This document shows positions 59,001 through 61,939 of a DNA stretch of 64,000 bases, in pieces; within the stretch, counting starts at the first letter, position 1, and every line of letters begins with the position of its first letter. Source of the stretch: Epiperipatus broadwayi. Its lineage: Eukaryota > Onychophora > Udeonychophora > Euonychophora > Peripatidae. Location: NCBI GenBank assembly GCA_028023455.1, contig JAQFVV010000027.1:9669845-9733844 (forward strand). Direction: 5' to 3'. The notes below the pieces were generated by a model. It had not been told where the DNA came from and did no database searches. It saw only the letters and a list, made by a program, of their open reading frames with translations. The position numbers were made by a program, and so were the translations under genes.

Positions 59001-61429
59001 AGGGAAGTGAGACATGAACCCTACATCAACATAATTTTAATTTAAAGATCCAGAATAAGATTCTAAATATATAACGGCAACATTACAAAACCCAATTAGT
59101 ATATTTTTCTACTTACCGGAAGTGATAATCTTGAACGGACTATTATAAAGTTACAATTGGAATGGGAACGAGAAGCAAATGAATGATGACAATTTCCTTA
59201 AAAAAATATTCCAAGATGAACTCGAGTCTTAAAAAAAATAACATTGTTTGTTTCATTAAGAAGATATGGCCAGAGATAGAATAAAAAACAATTAGGTGAA
59301 GTAATTAAATCTTTTCAAAAAATAGATTTTGCTGCGATGAATTTAAATACAACTTCACGAAATGTTGAATAAATAGACTAAAGAATCATATAAAATGTAT
59401 GTGGACATATTCATATATCAAAGAATAGTTCGAGTAATTGTAAAAGTCATCTTCTAATTGGTTATTCTTTATTTTCTTATTTGTTTTTTCCCCATCTGGA
59501 CTTAGATGGTCTTATTCATTTACGAGTAGTTATTGCTGATAAACCGTTTGATGCTTTGACTTCTATTATGATTGATTCTTATTAAATAATTCAATTGTTT
59601 CATAAATCAATTACCTATATGAATTTTAAAATGGAACTCATTATAATTCAATGTTTTCAAAAATACAATAACATTTGTTTTTGCATTTTTTCAACTAATT
59701 TAATTTTTCTGCTTTTCAAATAAATCAGTTGCCTTCAGCAGAGATGCTTAAGTTTTAGATGAAAATAAAATTGCTTGAAAAAAGTATAAAAAAGATAAAT
59801 AAAAATATAAAAAGGATAAATACTGTTATGGTATTGGCATTAGTTTAACAATGATTAAAATGAGAACATTTTCCTCAGTGTAATAAAAATTATTACACTA
59901 TCTTCAAATATTTATCTAAGTTTTAACATCAAACTCATTTAATTACTAAAATTAAATAATTTTTTTACGCGAGTGCACAAATTTCCGTATCATATAAATG
60001 CACATGGGTTCATAAAACTCATCCGGAAAAAAAAAAAGCTTAAATTCATCAATGATGAATTGCTTATTTCGTGAAAACTAAACAAACCCCATATATGATG
60101 GGATAACTATTGTGAAGGGGAAAAAATCATTAGTAACTTTTAGTCTGGATGGTTATCAACTTGAGAATGTAAATCAGTTTAAATATCTTGGTAATTTTTT
60201 AGGATAAGAAGTGGACTTAGATGTATCTGCTATTTTATCAAATTTACTGCATGGAGGTGAAACTTGGACATTCTATCAACCCAATACCAAGACATTAGAT
60301 AAATTTAATTTAAGAATGCTCTGTAAAATCTTAAAAATACAATGGCAACATCATAAAACTAATCAATATATTCTTCAACTTACTGGAGGTGATAGTAGAG
60401 TGCCCACTATTATAAAATCACAACTTAACTGAATTAGGTAAATAAAGCGAATGAATACAAAAACTTCCTTAAAGGGTGTTATGGCGAACTTGAACATAGT
60501 TTTCACGGGAGAGATAGAGCCCATTTACGTTAAAACAATTATCTTAAAGACATTCTAAAGATAATATTGTTTCCATAGGGAAATATGGGAGAGAATAGAA
60601 TACGTTGGAGAGTTACTATTAGACATGGTGTAAAAGTTTTCTGCTGAAGAAATTAAGACAGCTAACGAACTGCATATTGTGTGTATGTGGACATATTTAA
60701 GATTCAAATTGATTTGTATGGTCTCGCAAAATTCAACTCTAATTTTTCATTTTTTTTTTTGAAAACGGAATAGCAATATTCTTTTACAAGTGGCTATTTA
60801 TTAACTATCGTATAGCGAACTAACGTAGTATATGGGCCTCTAGGTTTTAGAGCTTCTTTGACTGTCAATCGTTAAAGTAATAAACAAAATTATTATAAAT
60901 ATTAAAAAGAACTTTTTAAAAAAATTTGGCATAGGAGTCCAAAAATTCTAGCTACATCTACAAATATATTGTGGTAGAAATCAATTCTCTAGTAAATCTG
61001 ATCTAATGAAACTACCATACTAAGTTACAAACAAAAATTACAAGTTATGTCTTGAAAACGGCAGGTAATATTCAATTTTTTTTTAACGCGTTCTAATTTC
61101 TCTAAAACGATTTTTTATCAATAATTGGAATATATTCTTAATTTAGATAAAAAAACAAATATAAAGAAATTTTGTTACCGTTAACTAACTTAAAAGAAAT
61201 AAAATTATTTGTAATGACTAATGCAATCATCACACCATACTTACAAAATATTTCGAAATTCTGAATTTAAATCTACAGTTTGACCATTGGAGAAACGACA
61301 GGCACAATTACCAGACTGAATACATTTTTCACTAAAACTTTGTTGCGCAAAAGATAACAAAAATAATAAATAATTATAATGCTGCAAAAATGGTAAGAGT
61401 TTTAACTTCGAATTTAGACACCACGCCAT
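13967..61429 (-). CDS. M6PR: Cation-dependent mannose-6-phosphate receptor-like protein (7 coding exons)
   Basis: Joined exons 61429-61245, 50091-49989, 38429-38326, 32960-32879, 27073-26991, 22443-22317 and 14026-13967 total 744 bases, giving 247 residues plus a TGA stop. All six introns (4.5-11.6 kb) have an exact GTAAGT donor and an AG acceptor, and every phase matches. The predicted order is a signal peptide (about 1-33), an MRH lectin domain (about 36-168), a membrane span (about 179-203) and a 44-residue tail. Eight luminal cysteines (36, 42, 44, 78, 91, 98, 141, 168) and four N-glycosylation sequons (83, 112, 129, 134) are visible. Q99, R133, E152 and Y158 align with the four mannose-6-phosphate contact residues of vertebrate CD-MPR. 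The tail keeps the family's Phe-Trp pair (F219-W220) and an LVxDG segment, and ends in YERI, a YXX-hydrophobic adaptor signal. By family, it carries phosphomannosyl lysosomal enzymes from the trans-Golgi to endosomes. Similarity was judged from memory, without alignment software. Confidence 0.88.
14027..14955. other. Intron 6, proximal part to exon 7
   Basis: AT-rich intronic sequence. Two weak internal repeats of an AGAAACTAAGAAGGAAATCA type lie near 14150-14350. No gene is recognised. Confidence 0.4.
14960..15433. mobile_element. Foldback element (family 1), copy 2
   Basis: Ends are AGTCATAAGGGAATC (14960-14974) and its exact reverse complement (15419-15433). Inner inverted segments include ATACTCTCACTTTCTAAACA and GCCAATCTTAAG with their complements. 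It shares the TACTCTCACTTTC...AACACAAGATA block with 566-1309. No coding sequence or clear target duplication. Confidence 0.65.
15434..17765. other. Intron 6, AT-rich stretch
   Basis: No gene recognised. Between about 15900 and 17400 there are diverged pieces resembling the foldback families, but none has clear ends. Confidence 0.35.
17775..18035. mobile_element. Diverged foldback MITE (family 2)
   Basis: The left ACTAGAGTCATCTATTGTAAGC and the right CCATTGATTACTCTAGCTTAC are imperfect inverted ends. The interior has a TTCTAGC...GACC segment shared with the family-2 copies at 27775-28035 and 43695-44165. Diverged and non-coding. Confidence 0.4.
19140..20260 (-). mobile_element. Penelope-like element fragment with tail
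   Basis: The minus strand runs from a short RT thumb remnant (about 20260-20160) through GIY-YIG sequence (20154-19924) into a non-coding tail. The tail shares the CCATATTCATAGCC block with PLE 1. At 19150-19192 lies the clearest copy of the hairpin motif, where CTGATGA is followed by a GACTG/CAGTC stem and GAAAC. Confidence 0.65.
19924..20154 (-). pseudogene. GIY-YIG endonuclease C-terminal fragment of a PLE
   Basis: 76 codons reading HKYAYNRLLNKNKDNSIL, VDHQKAANHVF, KRKIKETCFIASDINAINRK. They align with PLE 1 (QHRYLYNKTK, VEHERNSGHAF, KRKVREAYFIAADPSAINRR). The GIY and YIG strands themselves are missing, so it is a truncated relic. Confidence 0.7.
20946..21458. other. Intron 6 stretch between PLE motif and possible alternative exon
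   Basis: AT-rich. If the exon at 21459-21500 is real, this would be its 3' UTR. A TTTATT (AATAAA on the minus strand) occurs near 20868-20873. Confidence 0.3.
21459..21500 (-). CDS. Possible alternative terminal exon of the receptor
   Basis: After the acceptor-like ATGTTTCAG, a 42-base phase-0 segment encodes 13 residues (IELIEEGMTFEED) and a TAA stop. Spliced from exon 6 it would replace the YERI tail with an acidic one, giving a 241-residue protein. It lacks the family's DG after LVR, so it is less likely than the exon at 13967-14026. It may be a chance open stretch. Confidence 0.3.
   Translation of the reverse strand: MELIEEGMTFEED
22317..22443 (-). CDS. M6PR: Receptor exon 6: membrane span and cytoplasmic tail
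   Basis: 127 bases, completing L186 and encoding residues 187-228. The rest of the helix contains the YLFGG motif, as YLIGG or YIIGG does in relatives. The juxtamembrane GARGIELIPNYEFW motif follows, with the Phe-Trp pair linked in vertebrate CD-MPR to endosomal retrieval. The exon ends DFPLLVR on a codon boundary. The acceptor is TCATTGCAG and the donor AGA/GTAAGT. Confidence 0.9.
22444..24465. other. Intron 5, part without recognised genes
   Basis: AT-rich. A diverged foldback-like piece lies at about 22520-22740. The rest shows no recognisable feature. Confidence 0.35.
24470..25095. mobile_element. Hairpin element (family 3), diverged copy
   Basis: The left end AACAAGCTTTGAGAACA and the right end ATATTCTGAAAAGCTGTTAAG form inverted ends. 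They match the compact palindrome at 33153-33268 and the copy at 26240-26460. The middle is expanded by unrelated AT-rich sequence. Confidence 0.45.
25260..26235. other. Intron 5, unrecognised stretch
   Basis: Between 25370 and 25800 base composition is less AT-biased. The minus strand has a short open stretch (WNYKLIREATNVVLL) that I could not assign; it may be an old retroelement. No other feature. Confidence 0.3.
26240..26460. mobile_element. Hairpin element (family 3)
   Basis: GCATGACAACAAGTCTTAAC at the left pairs with the right-hand GTCATGC region. CAAGCTTTTCAGAACA pairs with TGTTCTGAAAAACTT. About 220 bp, non-coding. Confidence 0.5.
26991..27073 (-). CDS. M6PR: Receptor exon 5: end of MRH domain and start of membrane span
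   Basis: 83 bases, residues 159-185 plus two bases of codon 186. It carries the last luminal cysteine (C168 in ESPAVC), an acidic juxtamembrane linker and the GLSLGSVLLI start of the transmembrane helix, matching the family's GLSxGSxLL pattern. The acceptor is TTTTTTCAG and the donor is GATTTT/GTAAGT. Confidence 0.88.
27775..28035. mobile_element. Foldback MITE (family 2)
   Basis: The left ACAGAGGCTAAACCCTCCAT...GTAATCAATGGATGCAAGG is repeated inverted at 27930-28005 (CCTTGCATCCATTGATTACTC...GGAGAGTTTAGCCTCTGTG). Near-identical arms surround a roughly 80-base centre. Non-coding. Confidence 0.7.
28080..28330 (-). mobile_element. LINE (family B) 3' end fragment
   Basis: The minus strand resembles the 3' coding end of the LINE pieces at 58740-58960 and 60590-60680, with shared blocks GAAGAAAGT or GAAGAAATTAA, AGAAAACTTTT and TATGGCAGGGAA. 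Diverged. Confidence 0.45.
28600..29290 (-). mobile_element. LINE (family B) 5' region fragment
   Basis: Shares with 43250-43610 the order GTACTGCCT, CACAACTAAAG, CAACGCCATGAGAGGCTCA and ATGACTGGGCAC (the other copy reads CTGCCTTGAATAAAG, GAGAAACTCA, ATGACTGGGCCC). It probably covers the 5' UTR and start of the endonuclease. No intact frame. Confidence 0.4.
29785..30290. mobile_element. Foldback element around GTTTCTATATATTTTAGAGACC
   Basis: GGTTTCTATATATTTTAGAG near 29815 pairs with CTCTAAAATATATAGAAAC near 30250 as inverted ends of a roughly 450-bp element. The interior has no recognisable coding sequence. Confidence 0.5.
30300..32640. other. Intron 4, AT-rich stretch
   Basis: No gene is recognised. 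Near 32275-32340 a GGCTCAATAGTTAGCCTGG...TTTCAAATCCAG segment is weakly tRNA-like and could be another SINE head. Confidence 0.3.
32650..32830. mobile_element. Diverged foldback MITE fragment (family 2)
   Basis: Contains AATGAAGGCAAAAGTCAGAA and CCATTGATTATTCAAACTTTCAG, matching the right half of family-2 elements such as 17775-18035. It lies close to exon 4 but does not overlap it. Confidence 0.35.
32879..32960 (-). CDS. M6PR: Receptor exon 4: MRH domain with R, E and Y ligand residues
   Basis: 82 bases, completing S131 and encoding residues 132-158. The TRNTSVSLKC segment places R133 eight residues before C141, the same spacing as the binding arginine and its cysteine in CD-MPR. E152 and Y158 follow, and Y158 lies exactly ten residues before C168, again as in CD-MPR. 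The acceptor is CATTTTAG and the donor is TTAT/GTAAGT. It ends in phase 0. Confidence 0.87.
33153..33268. repeat. Compact near-perfect palindrome (family 3 hairpin)
   Basis: GTTACATATAGAGCTCGCAA...AAACAAGCTTTGCAGAACATC is followed after a short loop by GATATTCTGCAAAGCTTGTT...AAGAGCTTGTTTGCAAGCTC. Arms are about 50 bp with few mismatches. It is the least diverged member of the family. Confidence 0.75.
33990..34530 (+). pseudogene. RTE LINE endonuclease fragment
   Basis: LHELEEQSYIKWDVIGFHKI followed by REKGEETFDL aligns closely with the start of copy 1 (QELEEELSYIKWDIIGLYEI, RRKDEETIDL). 34330-34527 continues with EDFNTRIDKW, the DFN region of the endonuclease. Stops and frameshifts break it. 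The element is cut off at about 34530. Confidence 0.7.
34531..34850 (+). pseudogene. LTR-retrotransposon pol C-terminal tail
   Basis: VQIPTRVTYRRHVNHIKK and, further on, RSQRHHQPPAYLKDYICH before a TAA resemble the C-terminal tails of Gypsy-type polyproteins. The stretch is clearly less AT-rich than its surroundings. It abuts the RTE fragment directly. At least one frame change is needed between the two motifs. Confidence 0.45.
35440..36791. mobile_element. hAT-like non-autonomous transposon with telomere-like repeats, copy 2
   Basis: GAAAATTT occurs at both borders (35432-35439 and 36792-36799), an 8-bp duplication. Terminal inverted repeats of about 50 bp: CTAGTCTTATAGCTAAAGAC on the left, CTAGTATTATAGATAAAGAC as the reverse complement of the right end. 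The interior shares with copy 1 a block including AACATGGTTAATAAGTAAAG and TATTTTTTATTTTAGCATTA next to CCCTAA repeats. An 87-codon open frame at 35473-35736 resembles nothing I recognise. Confidence 0.78.
36230..36288. repeat. Degenerate telomere-like CCCTAA array
   Basis: About eight units alternating CCCTAA and CCTAAA lie at the same relative position as in copy 1, but the array is longer. It is internal to the transposon. Confidence 0.78.
37310..38045 (+). mobile_element. 5'-truncated LINE (family C) 3' end
   Basis: Consists of the C-terminal coding end (37322-37858) and about 190 bases of 3' UTR, ending near an AAGCTACAGTACATCACATC tail. No RT core remains, as expected of a 5'-truncated retrotransposition. 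Confidence 0.6.
37322..37858 (+). CDS. LINE C-terminal domain ORF with CCHC-like motif, truncated but open
   Basis: 178 codons without a stop. Near residues 115-140 it reads WKNTGDLVCKLCKEGIENIR then HLLIEC, a Cys-x2-Cys-x8-His-x4-Cys motif seen at the C-termini of several non-LTR retrotransposon ORF2 proteins. The segment is basic and lysine-rich. The ATG at 37322 is probably just an internal methionine exposed by truncation. No catalytic RT or endonuclease part is present, so it should not be mobile by itself. Lying inside intron 3 in opposite orientation to the receptor gene, it is most likely an untranslated relic of recent age. Confidence 0.6.
   Translation: MSKGQATRWVRKVMRYAKDLDKEFISVYLYKRWDDCVRIVECYSGKEWDKRIDLLIKNTELERWRTSMESKKSLNIYRNKQNIRCELIYDNSKESSLLFNAQTGSLATREYTCKWKNTGDLVCKLCKEGIENIRHLLIECKYLKIERAHIMKLLKNKYEKNDYTERWIIGFYAGFGKR
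38326..38429 (-). CDS. M6PR: Receptor exon 3: MRH domain with the VCQ motif
   Basis: 104 bases, residues 97-130 plus two bases of codon 131. It opens with VCQV. Q99 sits where the mannose-6-phosphate-binding glutamine (Q66 of bovine CD-MPR) is expected. A LGNQSG segment with sequon N112 and a strand ending LTYNT follow. The acceptor is ATTTTAG and the donor CAAG/GTAAGT is a full U1 match. Confidence 0.88.
38430..40545. other. Intron 2, AT-rich stretch
   Basis: Contains a diverged family-2 MITE piece at about 39540-39715 (GTTGATTACTCATGCTTAC) and a run of 14 G at 39856-39869. No gene is recognised. Confidence 0.4.
40550..43640 (-). mobile_element. LINE (family B), long degenerate copy
   Basis: Read on the minus strand: a 5' region (43610-43250), an endonuclease remnant with FSEIILCETHLPKEGSLIE (about 42940-42860), a linker, an RT opening with REILKYGDD, DLKDTSIVPIFKN (41742-41551), IVKVLSRTLLSRLLPVID (about 41560-41500) and a C-terminal KLLYGCKTWTSYQYNIKALE (about 40770-40690). 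The order and motifs are those of a roughly 3 kb non-LTR element of a different family from the RTE copies. Many stops and frameshifts. Confidence 0.7.
43695..44165. mobile_element. Foldback MITE (family 2), long copy
   Basis: The left arm ACAGAGGCAAAACTCCCCAT...AGTAATCAATGGATGCAAGA pairs with the right GCAGCCTTCTTGCATCTATT...GAGTTTTGCCTCTGTG. The centre contains two diverged internal copies of a TAGTTTCTAGCTTGTGGC...GGATCTGAGA segment. Non-coding. Confidence 0.7.
44640..45060 (+). pseudogene. Mariner-type HTH (Mos1/GVQW-like) relic, second copy
   Basis: After a frameshifted start the plus strand reads ANLTNETFKMIQIMYDSEAM and then NSFARFCDGNMSTEDDPQR, matching the TETFEMIQxAYGDEA and FxRFxxGRxxxEDDPRSGR motifs of mariner HTH domains. 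The upstream GCCACAAAAATTTTAA is shared with 12640-12980, so both derive from one element family. Confidence 0.6.
45276..45577. mobile_element. Foldback MITE (family 2), near-perfect arms
   Basis: 45276-45353 and 45499-45577 are inverted copies over about 78 bp with only one or two mismatches. They include GTAATCAATGGATGCCAGAA and AAAACTCTCTCCATACAGTA. The centre (about 145 bp) contains the GGCTTGTGACCATCGTCAGT segment of the family. It looks young. Confidence 0.75.
46005..46105. repeat. Short hairpin element (GTAGCTGAGC ends)
   Basis: TTTATTTTTATTAAACGTAG and CTGAGC (to 46040) are complemented by GCTCAGCTACATTTAATAAA from 46071. About 35-bp arms surround a 30-base loop. Non-coding. Confidence 0.6.
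46560..46657. repeat. 98-bp near-perfect palindrome inside PLE 2
   Basis: ATTCTAGCACGTGTGCGGCG (left) and CGTCGCACACGTGCTAGAAT (right) are inverted copies with one mismatch. Arms are about 30 bp, with TATATA on both sides. GC content is far above the surroundings. It interrupts the left arm of PLE 2 and is absent from the right arm. Confidence 0.75.
46732..47332 (-). pseudogene. PLE connector and GIY-YIG endonuclease with one in-frame stop
   Basis: From about 47332 the frame reads ENDYVEIGYQRKEIERIFDN, continues to a single TAA near 47180, then KITERKITNNVKVAWRNN, GLVYKIGYENRNKVYIGQIG and KEHDRTI, and ends at 46732. The VYKI...VYIGQ pair is the GIY-YIG core, and the arginine-containing helix follows (GRIAIERDKEHD). 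It belongs to a different PLE lineage from PLE 1. The stop and missing RT make it inactive. Confidence 0.75.
47350..47576 (+). pseudogene. Inverted partial copy of the PLE 2 GIY-YIG C-terminus
   Basis: MRSEPYLHYLDTGHKMKCDE to GKWALLNSWNI aligns with the minus-strand YEIGPYLHYLCTEHKMKCEQ to GKWVFLNSWKI, with small indels. It lacks the GIY-YIG core and forms the inner part of the right arm. Confidence 0.72.
47597..48178. repeat. Tandem direct repeat of a foldback (family 1) half
   Basis: A roughly 246-bp unit (47597-47842) recurs at 47934-48178 with only a few substitutions, separated by about 90 bases. It contains CATTCATTCAGACATCGTA and AGTAATTTAAAGTGA, matching 1040-1090 of the foldback element at 566-1309. 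It is inserted in the right arm of PLE 2. Confidence 0.8.
48600..49985. other. Intron 2 stretch with a TATA-box region
   Basis: AGTATAAAAAGGAGG near 48850 opens a stretch of balanced base composition (48850-49150) without an ORF, followed by AT-rich sequence. A TGGCGCCC at about 49656 resembles a retroviral-type primer-binding site. It could be a solo LTR, but no second LTR was found. Confidence 0.25.
49989..50091 (-). CDS. M6PR: Receptor exon 2: MRH domain
   Basis: 103 bases, one base completing codon 62 plus residues 63-96. It contains the MRH hallmark of an aromatic pair followed by an FNPC turn (YNYLFNPCKPF, C78), a sequon at N83 and C91. The acceptor is a T-rich tract ending GTCTAG and the donor is TTTTT/GTAAGT. 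It ends exactly on a codon boundary, so exon 3 starts in phase 0. Open reading continues past the donor for only a few codons, which supports splicing here. Confidence 0.87.
50330..50545. mobile_element. Diverged foldback MITE fragment (family 2)
   Basis: ATTAATGGACACTAGATAAT near 50354 and TGGTGTCCATTGATTACTCA near 50490 are the imperfect inverted inner ends typical of the family. Non-coding. Confidence 0.45.
51540..52420 (+). pseudogene. LINE (family B) reverse transcriptase fragment
   Basis: The plus strand reads PGLDETFGEILKCDGNRLAS followed by ELLEF and FKDAFIITIFKNNG (fingers), and, near 52240-52320, TFNMNTGLEQECAPAQTF, a decayed form of the palm B motif. The segment 51890-51970 resembles a SINE unit and may be a nested insertion. 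Confidence 0.6.
52596..53155. mobile_element. Foldback element with ~225-bp arms
   Basis: 52596-52830 and 52930-53155 are inverted copies with about 90% or better identity by eye, e.g. AAATAGTGGACTTAAACAGT, CAGCTTCACGCTCTCAAATC, CAAGATTTGGC. The centre is about 100 AT-rich bases. No coding sequence. Confidence 0.75.
53160..53860. other. Intron 1, unrecognised stretch
   Basis: 53270-53620 has a more balanced composition than its surroundings, but no open frame or family I recognise. A TG/TA microsatellite lies at 53763-53790. Confidence 0.3.
53860..57960. other. 4-kb G-poor, strand-asymmetric tract
   Basis: Over about 4.1 kb the plus strand is A/T/C-rich with very few G; many 60-base lines hold 0-4 G against 7-14 C. 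There is no long ORF. Near 57164 the minus strand has CCGGTATAAAACC followed by an INR-like TTCAATTG and a G-rich block, which could be a promoter of a non-coding retroelement oriented like the receptor gene. Confidence 0.5.
58295..58400. mobile_element. Half of a foldback MITE (family 2)
   Basis: Contains CATGATCATCATTCTTTATG, then GATTACTGTGGCTTACACTG and GGAGAGTTTTGCCTCTGTG, the right arm of family-2 elements. Its partner arm is missing. Confidence 0.55.
58740..58960 (-). mobile_element. LINE (family B) 3' end fragment
   Basis: The minus strand includes GGTAGAGAATTGGAGAGC and TTTTCTGCAGAAGAAATTAA, homologous to GGGAGAGAATAGAATACG and TTTTCTGCTGAAGAAATTAA near 60590-60650 on the plus strand. 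Confidence 0.5.
58970..59450 (+). pseudogene. LINE (family B) C-terminal fragment
   Basis: A decayed YGSETWTLY-like start (GGAAGTGAGACATGAACCC) is followed by an R(T)IIKLQLEWE block and a 3' UTR. Same order as 60100-60720, heavily broken. Confidence 0.5.
60100..60720 (+). pseudogene. LINE (family B) C-terminal fragment
   Basis: 60211-60432 is open and reads LLHGGETWTFYQPNTKTLDK, FNLRMLCKILKIQWQ, then TGGDSRVPTIIKSQLN. These match the region after the RT core of many non-LTR elements (LLYGSETWTLY...LRxILxIxWxD). The 3' part continues with a GELEHSFHGRDRAHLR block and TTTTCTGCTGAAGAAATTAA. Truncated at its 5' end. Confidence 0.65.
60721..61244. other. Intron 1, proximal part after exon 1
   Basis: AT-rich and non-coding, leading up to the GTAAGT donor of exon 1. 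No repeat recognised. Confidence 0.4.
61245..61429 (-). CDS. M6PR: Receptor exon 1: start codon, signal peptide, start of MRH domain
   Basis: Encodes residues 1-61 plus two bases of codon 62. The ATG at 61427-61429 is the only in-frame methionine and sits in the context ACAATATGG. A basic, polar N-region is followed by the hydrophobic stretch YLLFLLSFA, then the first luminal cysteines (C36, C42, C44) in an SGNCACRFSNG segment. This cysteine-rich opening is typical of invertebrate members of the family. The donor ATTTT/GTAAGT leaves a two-base overhang completed by the first base of exon 2. Confidence 0.85.
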
Positions 61430-61500
61430 ATTGTAGCGGGCGAAGTCATGTGATCAAACACATGACTGCAGACAATGTGTTGACTACTGTTAGCTTCTGC
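61430..61500 (-). promoter_or_regulatory. Proximal upstream region of the receptor gene with inverted E-box pair
   Basis: A perfect 9-bp inverted repeat, AGTCATGTG (61444-61452) and CACATGACT (61459-61467), separated by six bases, lies 15-38 bases upstream of the start codon. Each arm contains CATGTG within TCATGTG, the M-box type site recognised by MiT/TFE factors. No TATA box is obvious. The transcription start is not known, so these sites could lie in the 5' UTR. Confidence 0.4.
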
Positions 61501-61930
61501 AACAGGAAATAATGAAAATATATTAACTACCGTAACGTATACAATACTTAACTAAAATCTACAAAAGAATTTTGAAAGAATAAACCTGTTCCAAAATTAT
61601 TTGTAATTAAATTTGTGGTAATTTGAATATTTCCGGTTGTTTCTTTCTATTTACCCTGCCTAATTTTATTATGATATCTGCGATTTGTAAAAATATGTCT
61701 GGAAATAGTTTATAAACTCGATATTATAATTAATACTTTAATAATGAATACCTTTATGATTTATCTGTTGAATAAATAAATAATTGAACGGTTTTATTCC
61801 GCGGAAGTTCATAAAAAGGCTTAGAATCGCTACGAGGACTTTACGCTTTCCAGAGTCTGATAACCTGCCATTGCAGTAAAACCCTCAGGGCATTAGTTAA
61901 ACTATTTAAGCTGATGTAAGTTTAAGAAAA
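61501..61930. other. Upstream flank of the receptor gene
   Basis: Slightly less AT-rich around 61800-61880. No core promoter motif beyond the E-box pair could be supported. Confidence 0.3.
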
Positions 61931-61939
61931 TTACTCGTT

